DNA of 64,000 nt from Corynebacterium sp. HMSC08A12 (GCF_001807485.1 NZ_KV789188.1:65960-129959), one strand, 5' to 3'. Numbered from the stretch's first letter, positions 28,696 through 37,760 are shown. A program made the numbers and translations. Notes: a model not told the origin generated them from the letters alone.

Positions 28696-28801
28696 CTTTT
28701 GTTTTCTCTAGTTTCTCTGCACAATCCGTTCGCGGCTTGAAGACTCGGGTGCTGCTTTGAGGTCAACGGACTATAGAATGGGCGGAGTAATAGAAGCCGA
28801 A

Positions 28802-28817
28802 TGTTTCACGTGAAACA
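28802..28817. promoter_or_regulatory. parS site 1
   Basis: A perfect 16-bp TGTTTCACGTGAAACA between yidC and rsmG. Confidence 0.96.
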
Positions 28818-28837
28818 TCGTGTGGAACAACCCGGAT

Positions 28838-28853
28838 TGTTTCACGTGAAACA
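28838..28853. promoter_or_regulatory. parS site 2
   Basis: A perfect 16-bp parS, 36 bp from site 1, upstream of rsmG. Confidence 0.96.
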
Positions 28854-28888
28854 TTGCCCCTACCTCCCACCGTTGAAGGAGTGTCTAG

Positions 28889-29557
28889 ATGGCAAATCGA
28901 GACGACGTGAACATTCAAAGCCCGGAACTAGGTGAACCTCCAGCGGCCGCCCAGGAGGTTTTCGGCGATCGTCTTCCCCTTGCCCGGGAGTATGCGGAGT
29001 TCTTGGCAACAGCCGGCATTGAAAGAGGACTGTTAGGCCCACGCGAGGTTCCACGTATCTGGGAGCGGCACGTACTTAACTCCGCTGTCCTTGGGGAAGT
29101 TATTGATGAGGGATGCCGTGTTGTCGATATTGGCTCCGGTGCCGGTCTACCAGGTATCCCGTTGGCGATCGCGCGTCCGGATCTAAAGGTTCAGCTCCTG
29201 GAGCCACTGCTACGACGCTATAACTTCCTGTCCGAGATCAACGACCGACTCGATCTGGGGTGCGAGGTCGTCCGCGGTCGTGCCGAAGAGCCAGATGTAG
29301 TTAGAGCTTTGGGCGGTGCAGATGTTGCTACGTCTCGAGCTGTGGCACCGCTCGGTAAACTCACCCGTTGGTCACTGCCTCTGGTGCGCGTTGGTGGAGC
29401 GATGAAGGCCCTTAAGGGTGGTTCGGTCGCAGAGGAACTCGAGCGAGACGCCAAAGAGATTGCTAAAGCGGGTGGCGGGGATGGAACCATCCAGCTAGTA
29501 GGCGAGTCTAAGGTGGCGGAACCTACACACGTGATCACTATTCCGCGCATCAAGTAG
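28889..29557 (+). CDS. rsmG: 16S rRNA (guanine-N7) methyltransferase RsmG
   Basis: The protein has 222 residues. It methylates G527 (E. coli numbering) of 16S rRNA. The SAM-binding motif is [20 protein letters not shown] (about residue 73), followed by [12 protein letters not shown] and GRAEEP and the conserved [22 protein letters not shown] precedes the ATG. It sits between two pairs of parS sites and directly upstream of parA, as in most actinobacteria. Loss of this enzyme gives low-level streptomycin resistance; the gene here is intact. Confidence 0.96.
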   Translation: MANRDDVNIQSPELGEPPAAAQEVFGDRLPLAREYAEFLATAGIERGLLGPREVPRIWERHVLNSAVLGEVIDEGCRVVDIGSGAGLPGIPLAIARPDLKVQLLEPLLRRYNFLSEINDRLDLGCEVVRGRAEEPDVVRALGGADVATSRAVAPLGKLTRWSLPLVRVGGAMKALKGGSVAEELERDAKEIAKAGGGDGTIQLVGESKVAEPTHVITIPRIK

Positions 29558-29609
29558 GGCTCTCATTGTGGCCTCTGTGAGGCTGATCTATCCTTTACAT
29601 ACACCTCGA

Positions 29610-29625
29610 TGTTTCACGTGAAACA
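29610..29625. promoter_or_regulatory. parS site 3
   Basis: A perfect 16-bp parS just upstream of parA. Confidence 0.96.
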
Positions 29626-29654
29626 TCATCTTTCGACTTCAGGATTGGACATAG

Positions 29655-30593
29655 ATGTCGACCTTCGACATGGATGAAACACCCATCGGGCGAGCTGCCC
29701 AACAGGCTGCGCGCTTGAAGAACCCGAATCGGAACAAACTTCCGAGGCCGGAGAAGTGCAGGAAGATCACCATTGCCAACCAAAAGGGTGGCGTGGGCAA
29801 GACGACCTCTACTGTTAACCTGGCGTGGTCCCTCTCCCTTTTGGGCATGAAGGTGCTCGTTATCGACCTGGATCCTCAAGGCAACGCATCGACGGCACTT
29901 GATGCGGTGCATCATGTCGGCACGCCTTCGTCTTATGAGGTACTGCTGAATGAGATGTCTGTCGATGAAGTGATGCAGGGCAACGACGAGAACGAGAACA
30001 TCTTCTGCGTCCCAGCAACCATCGATCTGGCGGGAGCCGAGATCAATCTGGTTAACGAAGTTCGACGTGAGTATCGACTTTCCTCCGCGCTCAGCGACGG
30101 ATGGATCGAAGAGCACGGTTTCGATTACGTGTTCATTGACTGCCCCCCTTCCCTCGGGCTCCTCACGATCAACGCAATGACGGCCGTGGATGAGGTACTG
30201 ATCCCAATTCAGTGCGAGTACTACGCCCTGGAAGGCGTAAGCCAGTTGATCGATAACATCGCAATGATTCGCGAGAACCTGAACCCGAACCTGCACATTT
30301 CGGGCGTACTTTTAACGATGTATGATGGTCGCACACGGCTTTCGCAGAACGTTAGCGACGATGTTCGAACTCACTTCGGATCCGTGGTTCTGGATAACCA
30401 TATTCCGCGTAATGTGAAGGTATCCGAGGCTCCGAGTTACAACATGACAGTGCTGCAGTACGACGGCGGCGCCCCTGGGGCGCTTGCCTATTATGACGCA
30501 GCTAAGGAATTCGCTCAGCGCGGCGATTACCTCCCGACAACGGAAACCGCGCCGATTGGAATTGCTCCCGAACTTCATGATCAGGGTGAGTAA
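29655..30593 (+). CDS. parA: Chromosome-partitioning ATPase ParA
   Basis: The protein has 312 residues: a deviant-Walker ATPase with [15 protein letters not shown] (about residue 45) and DLDPQGNAS (Walker A'), and Walker [16 protein letters not shown]. It drives segregation of the ParB-bound origin and, in corynebacteria, links to polar DivIVA. An N-terminal 35-residue leader ([17 protein letters not shown]) is typical of Corynebacterium. It precedes parB by 2 nt. Confidence 0.97.
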   Translation: MSTFDMDETPIGRAAQQAARLKNPNRNKLPRPEKCRKITIANQKGGVGKTTSTVNLAWSLSLLGMKVLVIDLDPQGNASTALDAVHHVGTPSSYEVLLNEMSVDEVMQGNDENENIFCVPATIDLAGAEINLVNEVRREYRLSSALSDGWIEEHGFDYVFIDCPPSLGLLTINAMTAVDEVLIPIQCEYYALEGVSQLIDNIAMIRENLNPNLHISGVLLTMYDGRTRLSQNVSDDVRTHFGSVVLDNHIPRNVKVSEAPSYNMTVLQYDGGAPGALAYYDAAKEFAQRGDYLPTTETAPIGIAPELHDQGE

Positions 30594-30595
30594 TA

Positions 30596-32131
30596 GTGGG
30601 GAAACGCAATAAAAAGGATTCCAAACTGTCGAAGAAAGATCTAAAGTCCGCCGAAAATAGCGTTTCGAAGGATTCGCGTAAAGTTTCAAAGCCGCACAAT
30701 GTGGCCAATTCACCTCAGAGTCAGGAGAGTCCGTTGCCGAAGAAAACGCCGGCGGGCGCGAAGATGCCCGAAAATGCTGGTAGAAGCTTAGCGTCGGAAG
30801 CGGGGCGAGCTCTGAGTGCAACCAAGTCCAGTGGTGGCTCTCGAAAGCCGCAGATGCCCTCTCCTAACGCTGTAGGCAATGCTCGACGGGGCGGACTTGG
30901 TCGAGGTCTTGCATCGCTCATCCCGACCGGACCTGCTCGCCCCTCTCTTGGGGATGGTGCAGCCGACATTGTATTGGGTAGCGGGAAGAGCATCGGTAGC
31001 GGTGGAAAGAAGGCCGATGCTGGTTCATCGTCCGGTAACGGTGGCAAGGGTGATCGCGCGGTAGAAGATTCTGCCAGATCTCAGAAGAGCCCTGTGAACC
31101 CTCAAGCGGATCAAAGTGACTCTGACAAGCCGAATTTTGATCGACCTGATGAGAATCTGGGGGGTACCTCGAGTATGGACGCGAAACGTCACAGTGACGC
31201 TTCGCGTACGGTTATCCGAGAGGCTTCCGGTACGGAATGCGACGCCATCGAGAACCGTTCCGCTACCCCGAGCGACGTGAATGTTTCACGTGAAACATCG
31301 CAAGATGATTTCGGGGCAACCTACCAAGAGCTCCCCCTCGGTGCCATTCGTACAAATGCAAAGCAGCCGCGCGAGGTATTCGACGAGGAGGCCCTTCAGG
31401 AGCTCGTCCACTCCATTAAGGAGTTCGGGCTTATGCAGCCGATCGTCGTGCGCAGGGCCCCAGACGAGGATTCCACGTATGAGCTCATTATGGGTGAGCG
31501 ACGCCTGCGCGCAGCAAAGCGAGCGGGTTTCGAAGTAATTCCCGCCATCGTCCGCGAGACCGCAGACGACGAGATGCTGCGCGACGCGCTGCTAGAGAAC
31601 ATTCACCGCGTCCAGTTGAATCCGCTGGAAGAAGCCGCGGCGTATCAGCAGCTTATGGAGGAGTTCGGCGTAACCCAGGAACAGCTGGCTAAGAAGATCG
31701 GTCGATCTCGTCCTCTGATCACTAACATGATCCGCCTTCTCCAGTTGCCTGTATCCGTGCAGCGGCGAGTCGGCGCCGGAGTCCTTAGTGCGGGTCACGC
31801 TCGCGCTCTCCTGGGCTTAAAGAGCGGCGCTGAGGAACAGGAGAAGCTTGCCACCCGTGTTGTAAGCGAGGGATTGAGCGTGCGCGCCACGGAGGAAGCG
31901 GTGACCCTCCTGAACCGTGGCGATAAGGCAGCCAGTGCTACGAAGGCTACTGGACGCAGCCCCCAACAGCTGCCAGAAGATGTCTCCAACTGGGTGGATA
32001 ATGCCTCCGATGCATTGGAGACCAAGGTCAGTGTCCAAATGGGGAAGAAAAAGGGCAAGATCGTTGTTGAATTTGGAGGCCCTGAGGACTTCGACAGGAT
32101 CATTGAGCTGTTGAAGTTTAAGAAGCACTAA
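30596..32131 (+). CDS. parB: Chromosome-partitioning protein ParB (long N-terminal region)
   Basis: The protein has 511 residues; usual length is about 330-380. The ParA-stimulating motif [11 protein letters not shown] lies at about residue 101, so there is an N-terminal extension of about 95 basic, Ser/Lys-rich residues. A disordered linker to about 235 follows. The CTP-binding and central domains come next ([14 protein letters not shown], then [14 protein letters not shown] and the parS helix-turn-helix [19 protein letters not shown]) and a C-terminal dimer domain. The start is GTG, 2 nt after parA. A perfect parS lies inside the coding region. Confidence 0.95.
   Translation: MGKRNKKDSKLSKKDLKSAENSVSKDSRKVSKPHNVANSPQSQESPLPKKTPAGAKMPENAGRSLASEAGRALSATKSSGGSRKPQMPSPNAVGNARRGGLGRGLASLIPTGPARPSLGDGAADIVLGSGKSIGSGGKKADAGSSSGNGGKGDRAVEDSARSQKSPVNPQADQSDSDKPNFDRPDENLGGTSSMDAKRHSDASRTVIREASGTECDAIENRSATPSDVNVSRETSQDDFGATYQELPLGAIRTNAKQPREVFDEEALQELVHSIKEFGLMQPIVVRRAPDEDSTYELIMGERRLRAAKRAGFEVIPAIVRETADDEMLRDALLENIHRVQLNPLEEAAAYQQLMEEFGVTQEQLAKKIGRSRPLITNMIRLLQLPVSVQRRVGAGVLSAGHARALLGLKSGAEEQEKLATRVVSEGLSVRATEEAVTLLNRGDKAASATKATGRSPQQLPEDVSNWVDNASDALETKVSVQMGKKKGKIVVEFGGPEDFDRIIELLKFKKH
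31282..31297. promoter_or_regulatory. parS site 4 inside parB
   Basis: A perfect 16-bp parS within parB, encoding part of NVSRETS in the disordered linker. Confidence 0.96.
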
Positions 32132-32143
32132 AACGCTTAGCTA

Positions 32144-32234
32144 AACCCAGACAAAGCAAACCGGCATGTAGCTAACTCAGACTAAGAGAACCACCGGAAG
32201 GCCAACCCAGACAAACTGAACCAGCGGAAGTTAA
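32144..32234. repeat. Three 30-bp tandem repeats between parB and the nitroreductase
   Basis: Units begin AACCCAGACAAA (32144), AACTCAGACTAA (32174) and AACCCAGACAAA (32204), each followed by AACC and CGG-type words. A degenerate fourth (AACCTTAAG) starts at 32233. The period is 30 bp. They fill the gap between parB and the nitroreductase gene. Confidence 0.85.
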
Positions 32235-32258
32235 CCTTAAGAAAAGGAGCAAATTTCT

Positions 32259-32840
32259 ATGTCCTTGACCGTTACCGAAGCCATTTCAACCCGCCGGGCA
32301 ACGCGCCAGTACACCGACCAGGCGATTCCAACGGAAGTTTTGGATCGGGTAGTTGAGAATGCTCTTGAAGCCCCTAGCGCGTTCAACGCGCAGATGCGTG
32401 ACCTGGTAGTAGTCCAGGATCAGGCCGTTAAGCAGGCGATTTTTGATGCTTCGGGACAGCAGCAGTTCCTGGATGCTCCGGTCGTCTTCGTTGTGGTCGG
32501 CCGCTCCGAGGTGGTGCCTGACGACGCTGAAGAGGTTCTGGGAGCAGAGCTTACGGAGAAGGTTCGTGGCTTCAATGGCTCCGCGTCCCCGGAGAAGCTG
32601 CGCGAAATTGGTATCAGGGATGCCATGCTCGTTGCTGGATTTTTGCTTCTTGCAGCCCAGGAACAGGGTCTTGCCACCTCCCCCACCACCGGTTGGAACG
32701 AAGAGGGCGTCAAGAAGGCAATTGGCCTCGAGGGGCGCGATGATCGTTCGATCGCACTCGTAGTGGCAGCCGGCTACCCCAATGAGGAGCCCACTCACCC
32801 GGGTCGTGCGGTGAACCGCCGAGTGGATAACCACTATTAA
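32259..32840 (+). CDS. Nitroreductase-family FMN-dependent oxidoreductase
   Basis: The protein has 193 residues. It shows the nitroreductase fold signature: ISTRRATRQYTDQAIP at the N-terminus (FMN phosphate Arg), ALEAPSAFNAQMRDLVVV and the C-terminal AAGYPNEEP and NRRVDNHY. These enzymes reduce nitro or quinone compounds using NAD(P)H; the natural substrate is unknown. AAAAGGAGC lies before the ATG. It follows parB after a repeat-rich gap and ends before the parS-terminator palindrome. Confidence 0.93.
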   Translation: MSLTVTEAISTRRATRQYTDQAIPTEVLDRVVENALEAPSAFNAQMRDLVVVQDQAVKQAIFDASGQQQFLDAPVVFVVVGRSEVVPDDAEEVLGAELTEKVRGFNGSASPEKLREIGIRDAMLVAGFLLLAAQEQGLATSPTTGWNEEGVKKAIGLEGRDDRSIALVVAAGYPNEEPTHPGRAVNRRVDNHY

Positions 32841-32860
32841 ACGCAGAATCCTCCACTCTG

Positions 32861-32892
32861 AACCCCGATGTTTCACGTGAAACATCGGGGTT
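32861..32892. terminator. 32-bp perfect palindrome combining parS site 5 and a terminator
   Basis: The parS TGTTTCACGTGAAACA (32869-32884) is embedded in a longer perfect palindrome with outer arms AACCCCGA/TCGGGGTT, directly followed by TTTT-type sequence on the plus strand. It lies right after the nitroreductase stop, so the same bases can end transcription and bind ParB. Confidence 0.85.
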
Positions 32893-33043
32893 TTGTGTAG
32901 CAAGAAACTAGCGATTTCGCCACGGGAACGATTGGTGCCCTATAGGATCTTCGTAGAAACCAACCGCACGCAGCCGATTGTGCATTCCAGACTCGCTACT
33001 TTCAGGGACTCTTGGATGTCTTCAATGAACAGAAAGGAGCGCT

Positions 33044-34015
33044 GTGGAAGTACACATTAAAGCCATCACTCCTCAGTGTTCCGAAGATCTCGAGCCCAGT
33101 GCTGCGGCATCGACATTCTGGGCGCTCCCCCCGGGCTACGAGAATCAGAGTAGTTCGTCCAAAGACCCGGTATTTGATAAGCAGGTATGGCTGCAGAACG
33201 TCCTCCTGGAATGGGGAATCTGCGGATACACGGCATTCGTCGGCACCGGAGATGCAGGCACCCGACCGGTCCCTGCTGCGACGGTTTTCTTTGCTCCCGC
33301 GCGCTATATGCTAGGCATTGCGAACCTGCCAACTGCACCGATTTCCCCTGATGCAATCCTTCTGAGCACGGTGCACGTGGCTGTGCCGTACATGGGTCTA
33401 TACCTAGAGCATCAACTCATCGATACCGTGCTTACCGAGGCGCACCGTCGCGGGGTGAAGGCCGTGGAGGCTTTCGCTCGAGTTGAGGACTTTGACGAGG
33501 AACTTGCTAGGCAGCTTAGTGAGGCTTCGTGGCCGACGGCGCAGGAAGAGCCGGAGGAGCCTAAGTGGTCACCAGAGGAACAAAATCGCAGGTACAGTGC
33601 CCTTGAATCCCTGAATTATGTGCCCGAATCCTATCGGGGTTGGAAGACGGCCGCGGAAACCCACGGGATAGACGAGGACATTCTGGATAGTGCCCCGATG
33701 CTCTCCGAGGACATCCTTGAGGCGGAGGGTTTCAAGGTGGTCAAGCATCACCGACACTTCCCGCGCTATCGCTTTGAGATCAGCGGGTCGCATAGCCTTT
33801 TTGGGGACTTCGCTGAGGAGGATCACGCACAGGTCAACGGACCGGAGAAGCTCTCCACGGTTATCGGTGGCAACCGGACGCCAAAAGCATCTGGGGTGCT
33901 CGGAAGCCTTGAAACTCCGGAAACGTTCGGGACTACTGGACAGCGCGAGACGAGCAACCGGGTCTCCGCGCCTAGTCCGGTGCAGAATCTACTTGTTCGG
34001 AAGCTCTTCCTGTAG
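33044..34015 (+). CDS. Conserved protein of the parB-cwlM interval (possible acetyltransferase fold)
   Basis: The protein has 323 residues. Genes here in Corynebacteriales (Rv3916c position) are annotated as hypothetical or GNAT-like. The segment VHVAVPYMGLYLEHQLIDTVLTEAHRRGVKAVEAFA resembles the acetyl-CoA-binding part of GNAT enzymes (inference). The middle is acidic and the last 60 residues are low-complexity. The start is GTG 33044 after AGAAAGGAGC. The end overlaps the convergent cwlM stop by 27 nt. No catalytic residues can be named. Confidence 0.7.
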   Translation: MEVHIKAITPQCSEDLEPSAAASTFWALPPGYENQSSSSKDPVFDKQVWLQNVLLEWGICGYTAFVGTGDAGTRPVPAATVFFAPARYMLGIANLPTAPISPDAILLSTVHVAVPYMGLYLEHQLIDTVLTEAHRRGVKAVEAFARVEDFDEELARQLSEASWPTAQEEPEEPKWSPEEQNRRYSALESLNYVPESYRGWKTAAETHGIDEDILDSAPMLSEDILEAEGFKVVKHHRHFPRYRFEISGSHSLFGDFAEEDHAQVNGPEKLSTVIGGNRTPKASGVLGSLETPETFGTTGQRETSNRVSAPSPVQNLLVRKLFL

Positions 34016-35188
34016 CAGCTCCACAAAGCTAAAGGTGCCAGTAGCGTGGACATCCTTATCCAGCAGGTATAGGCGCTTAACGGCCACAACGATGGCCTCG
34101 GCGATGGTATCGCGCATCGCAGGATCAGTGAGGATCTCAACATCCTTAGGGCTGGTCAGGTAACCGGGCACGACCTGCACCGTCGGCATGCTGGTTAGGC
34201 GCAGAATGTCCCACGTCTGACCGTGGTTAAAGCAGTTCTGAAGCGGAGTGCGGGCCACAATCTCGCGCTGAATAAAGCCAGAGAGCTTCTCGCCCACCAT
34301 CGATGAGTAGCCCGTCAGCGAGCCGAAGTAGAACGTAGCCGCGCCGTTGGCCTTCTCATTCGGATAAATATCGGCGCGCAGGCTAATCATGACGTCTGCG
34401 CCGAAAGCATTCGCGATATTGGCACGATCCTGGTTAGTGGGATTGGCAGACCGGGGGCGCGAAAGAATCGTCTCCATCCCCGCTGCGATCATACGGCCTT
34501 CTACCCTGCCGGCGAGGTCCCAGAGGATCTCCTCCTCCGAAATCTGTCCGAAGGGGCCGTCAACGATGTATCCCTTGTCCGAGCCACCCAGGCCCGGGTC
34601 GATCACCACACGCTTGCCGGTCAGCTGCGGTCCGGCAGAGCGAATCTGCTCCTTCTCACGGATGGACTGAGGCGAGCCGCCGGTGATCCTCCGCCCCAGG
34701 TAAGACAGTGCGCGCAGGGTGTCTGGGCCGACAACCCCGTCGTTATTCAGCCCGTAGTTCAGCTGGTAGTTCACCACGGCGGAGTGGGTACGCGGACCGA
34801 AGTGGCCATCCACACGGCTGGTGTAAAAGCCTAGGTCGTGCAGCTGAGTCTGCAGCTGCGCCACGTCGTCGCCGACGAACTGGTTGCCCTGCAGCGAGAG
34901 CACACGCGCCCCCAGGGTGTAGGAGGCCTCACGTAGCGCACGCAATGTGCCGGGAGTGATGGTGCCGTCGGCAATGATGCCACGCTGCTGCTGAAACGCC
35001 TTCAGCGCCTCCGCCAGGGCCTCGTCGAAAACTTCTTCCTCGCTGGTCCAGCGCTGCGACTTACTGCCGGTCGTGTCGCCTTCATACCCTTCCAGCAGAC
35101 CGAGGCGCGCCAAGGTGCCGCGGACCTCAGCGACGCGCGGGCTGCGGTCGCCGACCTGGAGAAGCAAACGATCCACTGGGTTCAACAC
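33989..35188 (-). CDS. cwlM: CwlM-like peptidoglycan amidase homologue, probably catalytically inactive
   Basis: The protein has 399 residues: two peptidoglycan-binding helical domains (about 15-75 and 95-160) and an amidase_3 domain (about 190-370). There is no signal peptide, so it is cytoplasmic. The zinc ligands of active amidase_3 enzymes are altered: the usual DPGHGG reads DPGLGG, and the second His in SxHxN reads SLRADI; the Glu (SEEEILWDLA) is kept. Mycobacterial CwlM is a cytoplasmic regulator of MurA rather than a hydrolase, which fits. It is in the sigM-trxB-trxA-cwlM block. A GlxR-type palindrome lies 45 nt upstream. Confidence 0.88.
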   Translation of the reverse strand: MLNPVDRLLLQVGDRSPRVAEVRGTLARLGLLEGYEGDTTGSKSQRWTSEEEVFDEALAEALKAFQQQRGIIADGTITPGTLRALREASYTLGARVLSLQGNQFVGDDVAQLQTQLHDLGFYTSRVDGHFGPRTHSAVVNYQLNYGLNNDGVVGPDTLRALSYLGRRITGGSPQSIREKEQIRSAGPQLTGKRVVIDPGLGGSDKGYIVDGPFGQISEEEILWDLAGRVEGRMIAAGMETILSRPRSANPTNQDRANIANAFGADVMISLRADIYPNEKANGAATFYFGSLTGYSSMVGEKLSGFIQREIVARTPLQNCFNHGQTWDILRLTSMPTVQVVPGYLTSPKDVEILTDPAMRDTIAEAIVVAVKRLYLLDKDVHATGTFSFVELLQEELPNK

Positions 35189-35232
35189 TCCAATTCTTCA
35201 AACTTTCGCGGCACTAAAGCCACTGTATCCAC

Positions 35233-35248
35233 TGTGAGACAAATCACA
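35233..35248. promoter_or_regulatory. CRP/GlxR-type operator upstream of cwlM
   Basis: TGTGAGACAAATCACA is a perfect TGTGA-N6-TCACA palindrome, the consensus of corynebacterial GlxR. It lies between trxA and cwlM, 45 nt before the cwlM start. The rest of this 163-bp spacer shows nothing else. Confidence 0.7.
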
Positions 35249-35351
35249 TTTAAGATCTTTCGCCGACAGTGGCGAGTCATAGATGCAATTCTAGGGACAA
35301 ATCCGCCGATCTGCTTTACTTGCAGGTCAGGCGTGTTTTATCAGCTGTTTT

Positions 35352-35675
35352 CTAAAGCTGCGCTTCAATCGCAGATCGCAGCGTGTCCCGATCCTGAGCG
35401 CCGGTGAATTCCGCGACCTTCTCCCCGTCCTTGAAAATCATTAGGGCGGGGATGGACATGACCTGGAACATAGCGCCCAGCATGCGCTCCTCATCGACGT
35501 TCACCTTGGCAATCTTCGCCTTGCCATCGAACTCCGCCGCCAGTTCGTCGAGAATGGGCGTCATAGCTAGGCAAGGGCGGCACCATTCGGCCCAGAAGTC
35601 GACTAGAACAGGCTGGGTAGCCTCGACGACCTCGGACTTGAAGCTGGACTGGGTGACGTTCACGATGTCGGACAT
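35352..35675 (-). CDS. trxA: Thioredoxin with a CRPC active site
   Basis: The protein has 107 residues and a standard thioredoxin fold: VLVDFWAEWCRPCLAM (redox Cys 32 and 35), then cis-Pro region MSIPALMIFKDGEKV. The usual WCGPC reads WCRPC, with Arg between the cysteines, which should raise the redox potential or change partner choice (inference). CCAGGAGG precedes the ATG. The gap of 196 nt to trxB is rich in GGCCGGCGCC words. It acts with TrxB from the adjacent gene. Confidence 0.95.
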   Translation of the reverse strand: MSDIVNVTQSSFKSEVVEATQPVLVDFWAEWCRPCLAMTPILDELAAEFDGKAKIAKVNVDEERMLGAMFQVMSIPALMIFKDGEKVAEFTGAQDRDTLRSAIEAQL

Positions 35676-35871
35676 AGTGGCGACAAACCTCCTGGTTGGG
35701 AGCGCTTTTCTTTAGGTTGGAGGTTACCCTTCAACGTGTAAATATCCTATGTCCGACCGGCCATAGTTACCTAACGGTGACCGAACTTGTCCGATCCGTT
35801 ACAGGGCCGGTGGTCCGTTACAAGGCCGGCGCCCCGCCACAGGCCGGCGCCCTGCCGCAGCCAGTGTGCTT

Positions 35872-36906
35872 CTACAGGGTGGCGAGGTAGGCCTCGGCGT
35901 CCAGGGCGGCGCGGCAGCCGGAGCCGGCTGCGGTGATGGCCTGCTGGTAGTGGGAATCCACCAGGTCGCCGGCTGCGAATACGCCCGGCAGGCTAGTGCG
36001 GGTGGAGGGCTCCTCGACCTTCACGTACCCGTTCTCCTGCAGCTCCACCTGGCCCTCGAAGACGGTGGTGCGCGGGTCGTGGCCGATGGCTACGAACATG
36101 GCATCCATCGCAACGTCCTTCTGCTCGCCGGTCTGGGTATCCTCCACCACCAGCGTCTCCACGGACTTGTCGCCCTTGACCTCCACGACCTTCGCGTTGG
36201 TCAGGAACTTGATCTTCGGGTTGTTACGGGCGCGCTCCTCCATGATCTTGGAGGCGCGGAACTCGTCACGGCGGTGAATGATGGTGACGTTCTCGCCGAA
36301 CTTCGTCAGGAAGTCGGCCTCCTCCATGGCGGAATCGCCACCGCCCACCACGGCGATCTGCTTGTCCTTGAAGAAGAAGCCATCGCACGTCGCACAGGCG
36401 GATACGCCGCGGCCCAGCATCTCCTGCTCGCCGGGAACGTGCAGGTAGCGCGGAGCAGCACCGGTAGCCAGGATCACCGTACGGGCCTGGTACTCCTCGC
36501 CATAGGCCCACACCTTCTTGATCTCGCCGGTCAGGTCGACCTTCTCCACGTCCTCTTGGCGCAGGTCAGCGCCGAAACGCTCGGCCTGGGCGCGCATCTC
36601 TTCCATCAGGTCCGGGCCCATAATGCCCTTCTGAAAGCCCGGGAAGTTCTCCACCTCGGTGGTCTGCATCAGCAGGCCGCCGTACTCCACGCCCTCGAAA
36701 ACCACCGGGTTCAGCTCAGCGCGTGCTGCGTACACGGCGGCGGTGTAGCCGGCCGGGCCGGAGCCGATGATGATGACGTCGTGAACCTTGCCTGCCTCCG
36801 CGTTCGCAGCGCCGTCTGCACTGGTGGCGCTGGCATTATCCGCGTCCGCGGCACCCTTCGAATCATTGTTGAGAATACCGCTGGCCTGCAGGAATGGCTG
36901 GTTCAT
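35872..36906 (-). CDS. trxB: Thioredoxin reductase
   Basis: The protein has 344 residues: an FAD/NADPH flavoprotein with FAD motif [20 protein letters not shown] (about residue 43), redox CATC (about 178) in [17 protein letters not shown] motif [11 protein letters not shown] and C-terminal FAD site [22 protein letters not shown]. An Ala/Asp-rich 40-residue N-terminal extension precedes the fold; AAAGGAT before the ATG supports this long form. It follows sigM, and SigM controls disulfide-stress genes including trxB in relatives. Confidence 0.97.
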   Translation of the reverse strand: MNQPFLQASGILNNDSKGAADADNASATSADGAANAEAGKVHDVIIIGSGPAGYTAAVYAARAELNPVVFEGVEYGGLLMQTTEVENFPGFQKGIMGPDLMEEMRAQAERFGADLRQEDVEKVDLTGEIKKVWAYGEEYQARTVILATGAAPRYLHVPGEQEMLGRGVSACATCDGFFFKDKQIAVVGGGDSAMEEADFLTKFGENVTIIHRRDEFRASKIMEERARNNPKIKFLTNAKVVEVKGDKSVETLVVEDTQTGEQKDVAMDAMFVAIGHDPRTTVFEGQVELQENGYVKVEEPSTRTSLPGVFAAGDLVDSHYQQAITAAGSGCRAALDAEAYLATL

Positions 36907-36944
36907 ATCTATCCTTTGAGGTCGAAGATGTTGTTCACCTCAGT

Positions 36945-37562
36945 TTAACCGGCCACGGCCATTCCGTATTCCTCTGCCCCGCCGAGGTGCTCGTACATCA
37001 TCCTTTTTGCTCGGTTCTTCCGCGATTTCACGGTGCCCACGGGAATCCCCAGTTGCTCCGCGGTTGTCGCCTCGCTCAGCCCTCTAATCTCCGTCAGCAC
37101 CATCACGTCACGCATCTCGGGCGAAAGTTGCCGCAGGCTGCGGTGCACATCCAACCGGGCGACCGTCGCTTCCTCTCGCATCCCCCGCGCGGGCAGGGTT
37201 CGCGTACGCTCGTTGAAATCCTCGCGACCCGGCTGTGCTTCGCGGCTGTAGCGCTGCATGTATGACAGCGCCGCGTTGCGCATAATCGTCGCCATCCAGG
37301 TGCTCACGCTGGCGGAGCGCTCCCCGTTGAAGCGCGCGGCGAATCGGTGCACGCGCAGCAGTCCCTCCTGGTAAACGTCCATTTGGTGAGCCTCGGGCAC
37401 GTTGACTCGCCGCACCGCCCACCACAGCGTGCGTTGGTGGCGGTCGATCAGCTCGCGGAACGCGCCGGGTTGCCCCTCGTTGTGGCCGCGCAGCAGCTCG
37501 TGGTCGCTTTGTTGCGCTGGCCGTGTGTTGCTCTTTGTTCTTTGTGACGCCCCCAGCATCAT
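36945..37562 (-). CDS. sigM: ECF RNA polymerase sigma factor SigM
   Basis: The protein has 205 residues from ATG 37562, where AGGGGGAAG gives a ribosome-binding site; the frame is open to 37697 but that part is Arg-rich and unlike the family. Region 2 is FRELIDRHQRTLWWAVRRVN and DVYQEGLLRVHRFAARFNGE; region 4 is LSEATTAEQLGIPVGTVKSRKNRAKR. SigM responds to disulfide stress in corynebacteria and lies directly before trxB (38 nt). No anti-sigma gene is adjacent, as in C. glutamicum. A dispersed GGCGTCACAAAG motif encodes GASQR near the N-terminus. Confidence 0.9.
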   Translation of the reverse strand: MMLGASQRTKSNTRPAQQSDHELLRGHNEGQPGAFRELIDRHQRTLWWAVRRVNVPEAHQMDVYQEGLLRVHRFAARFNGERSASVSTWMATIMRNAALSYMQRYSREAQPGREDFNERTRTLPARGMREEATVARLDVHRSLRQLSPEMRDVMVLTEIRGLSEATTAEQLGIPVGTVKSRKNRAKRMMYEHLGGAEEYGMAVAG

Positions 37563-37671
37563 CTTCCCCCTAGTGTGTCTTCGGGAGCCGTGCCGCCCCC
37601 GTGCCCAACACTTTATTCTTCGGCGGGCAGATTGTGGGTTCGAAGTTCCTGGCCTGTGGATAACTGGGAAC

Positions 37672-37713
37672 GGCGCCTGCCTCATTGTGAACTTCACAGT
37701 TGAGGCAGGCGCC
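37672..37713 (-). terminator. Strong hairpin after murJ
   Basis: GGCGCCTGCCTCA (37672-37684) and TGAGGCAGGCGCC (37701-37713) form a perfect 13-bp stem; the 16-nt loop can itself pair (TGTGA/TCACA). It lies between murJ and sigM. Confidence 0.85.
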
Positions 37714-37760
37714 GTGATGCGCTATGGGAGCGCGGGCGTTCTGAGCGTCTGTCCGACCAG

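Noticed and set aside
28656..28888. Missing jag/khpB gene between yidC and rsmG
   Set aside because: Absence here also fits the C. glutamicum order, so it is not a local deletion.
32144..32234. Tandem repeats as a CRISPR array
   Set aside because: Units are contiguous and degenerate, with no unique spacers and no cas genes.
35821..35870. GGCCGGCGCC repeats downstream of trxB as a terminator
   Set aside because: Units are direct rather than a clean inverted pair with a T-run; called only as GC-rich sequence.
37685..37700. TGTGAACTTCACA as a GlxR site
   Set aside because: Spacer between half-sites is 3 bp, not 6, and it forms the loop of the murJ terminator.
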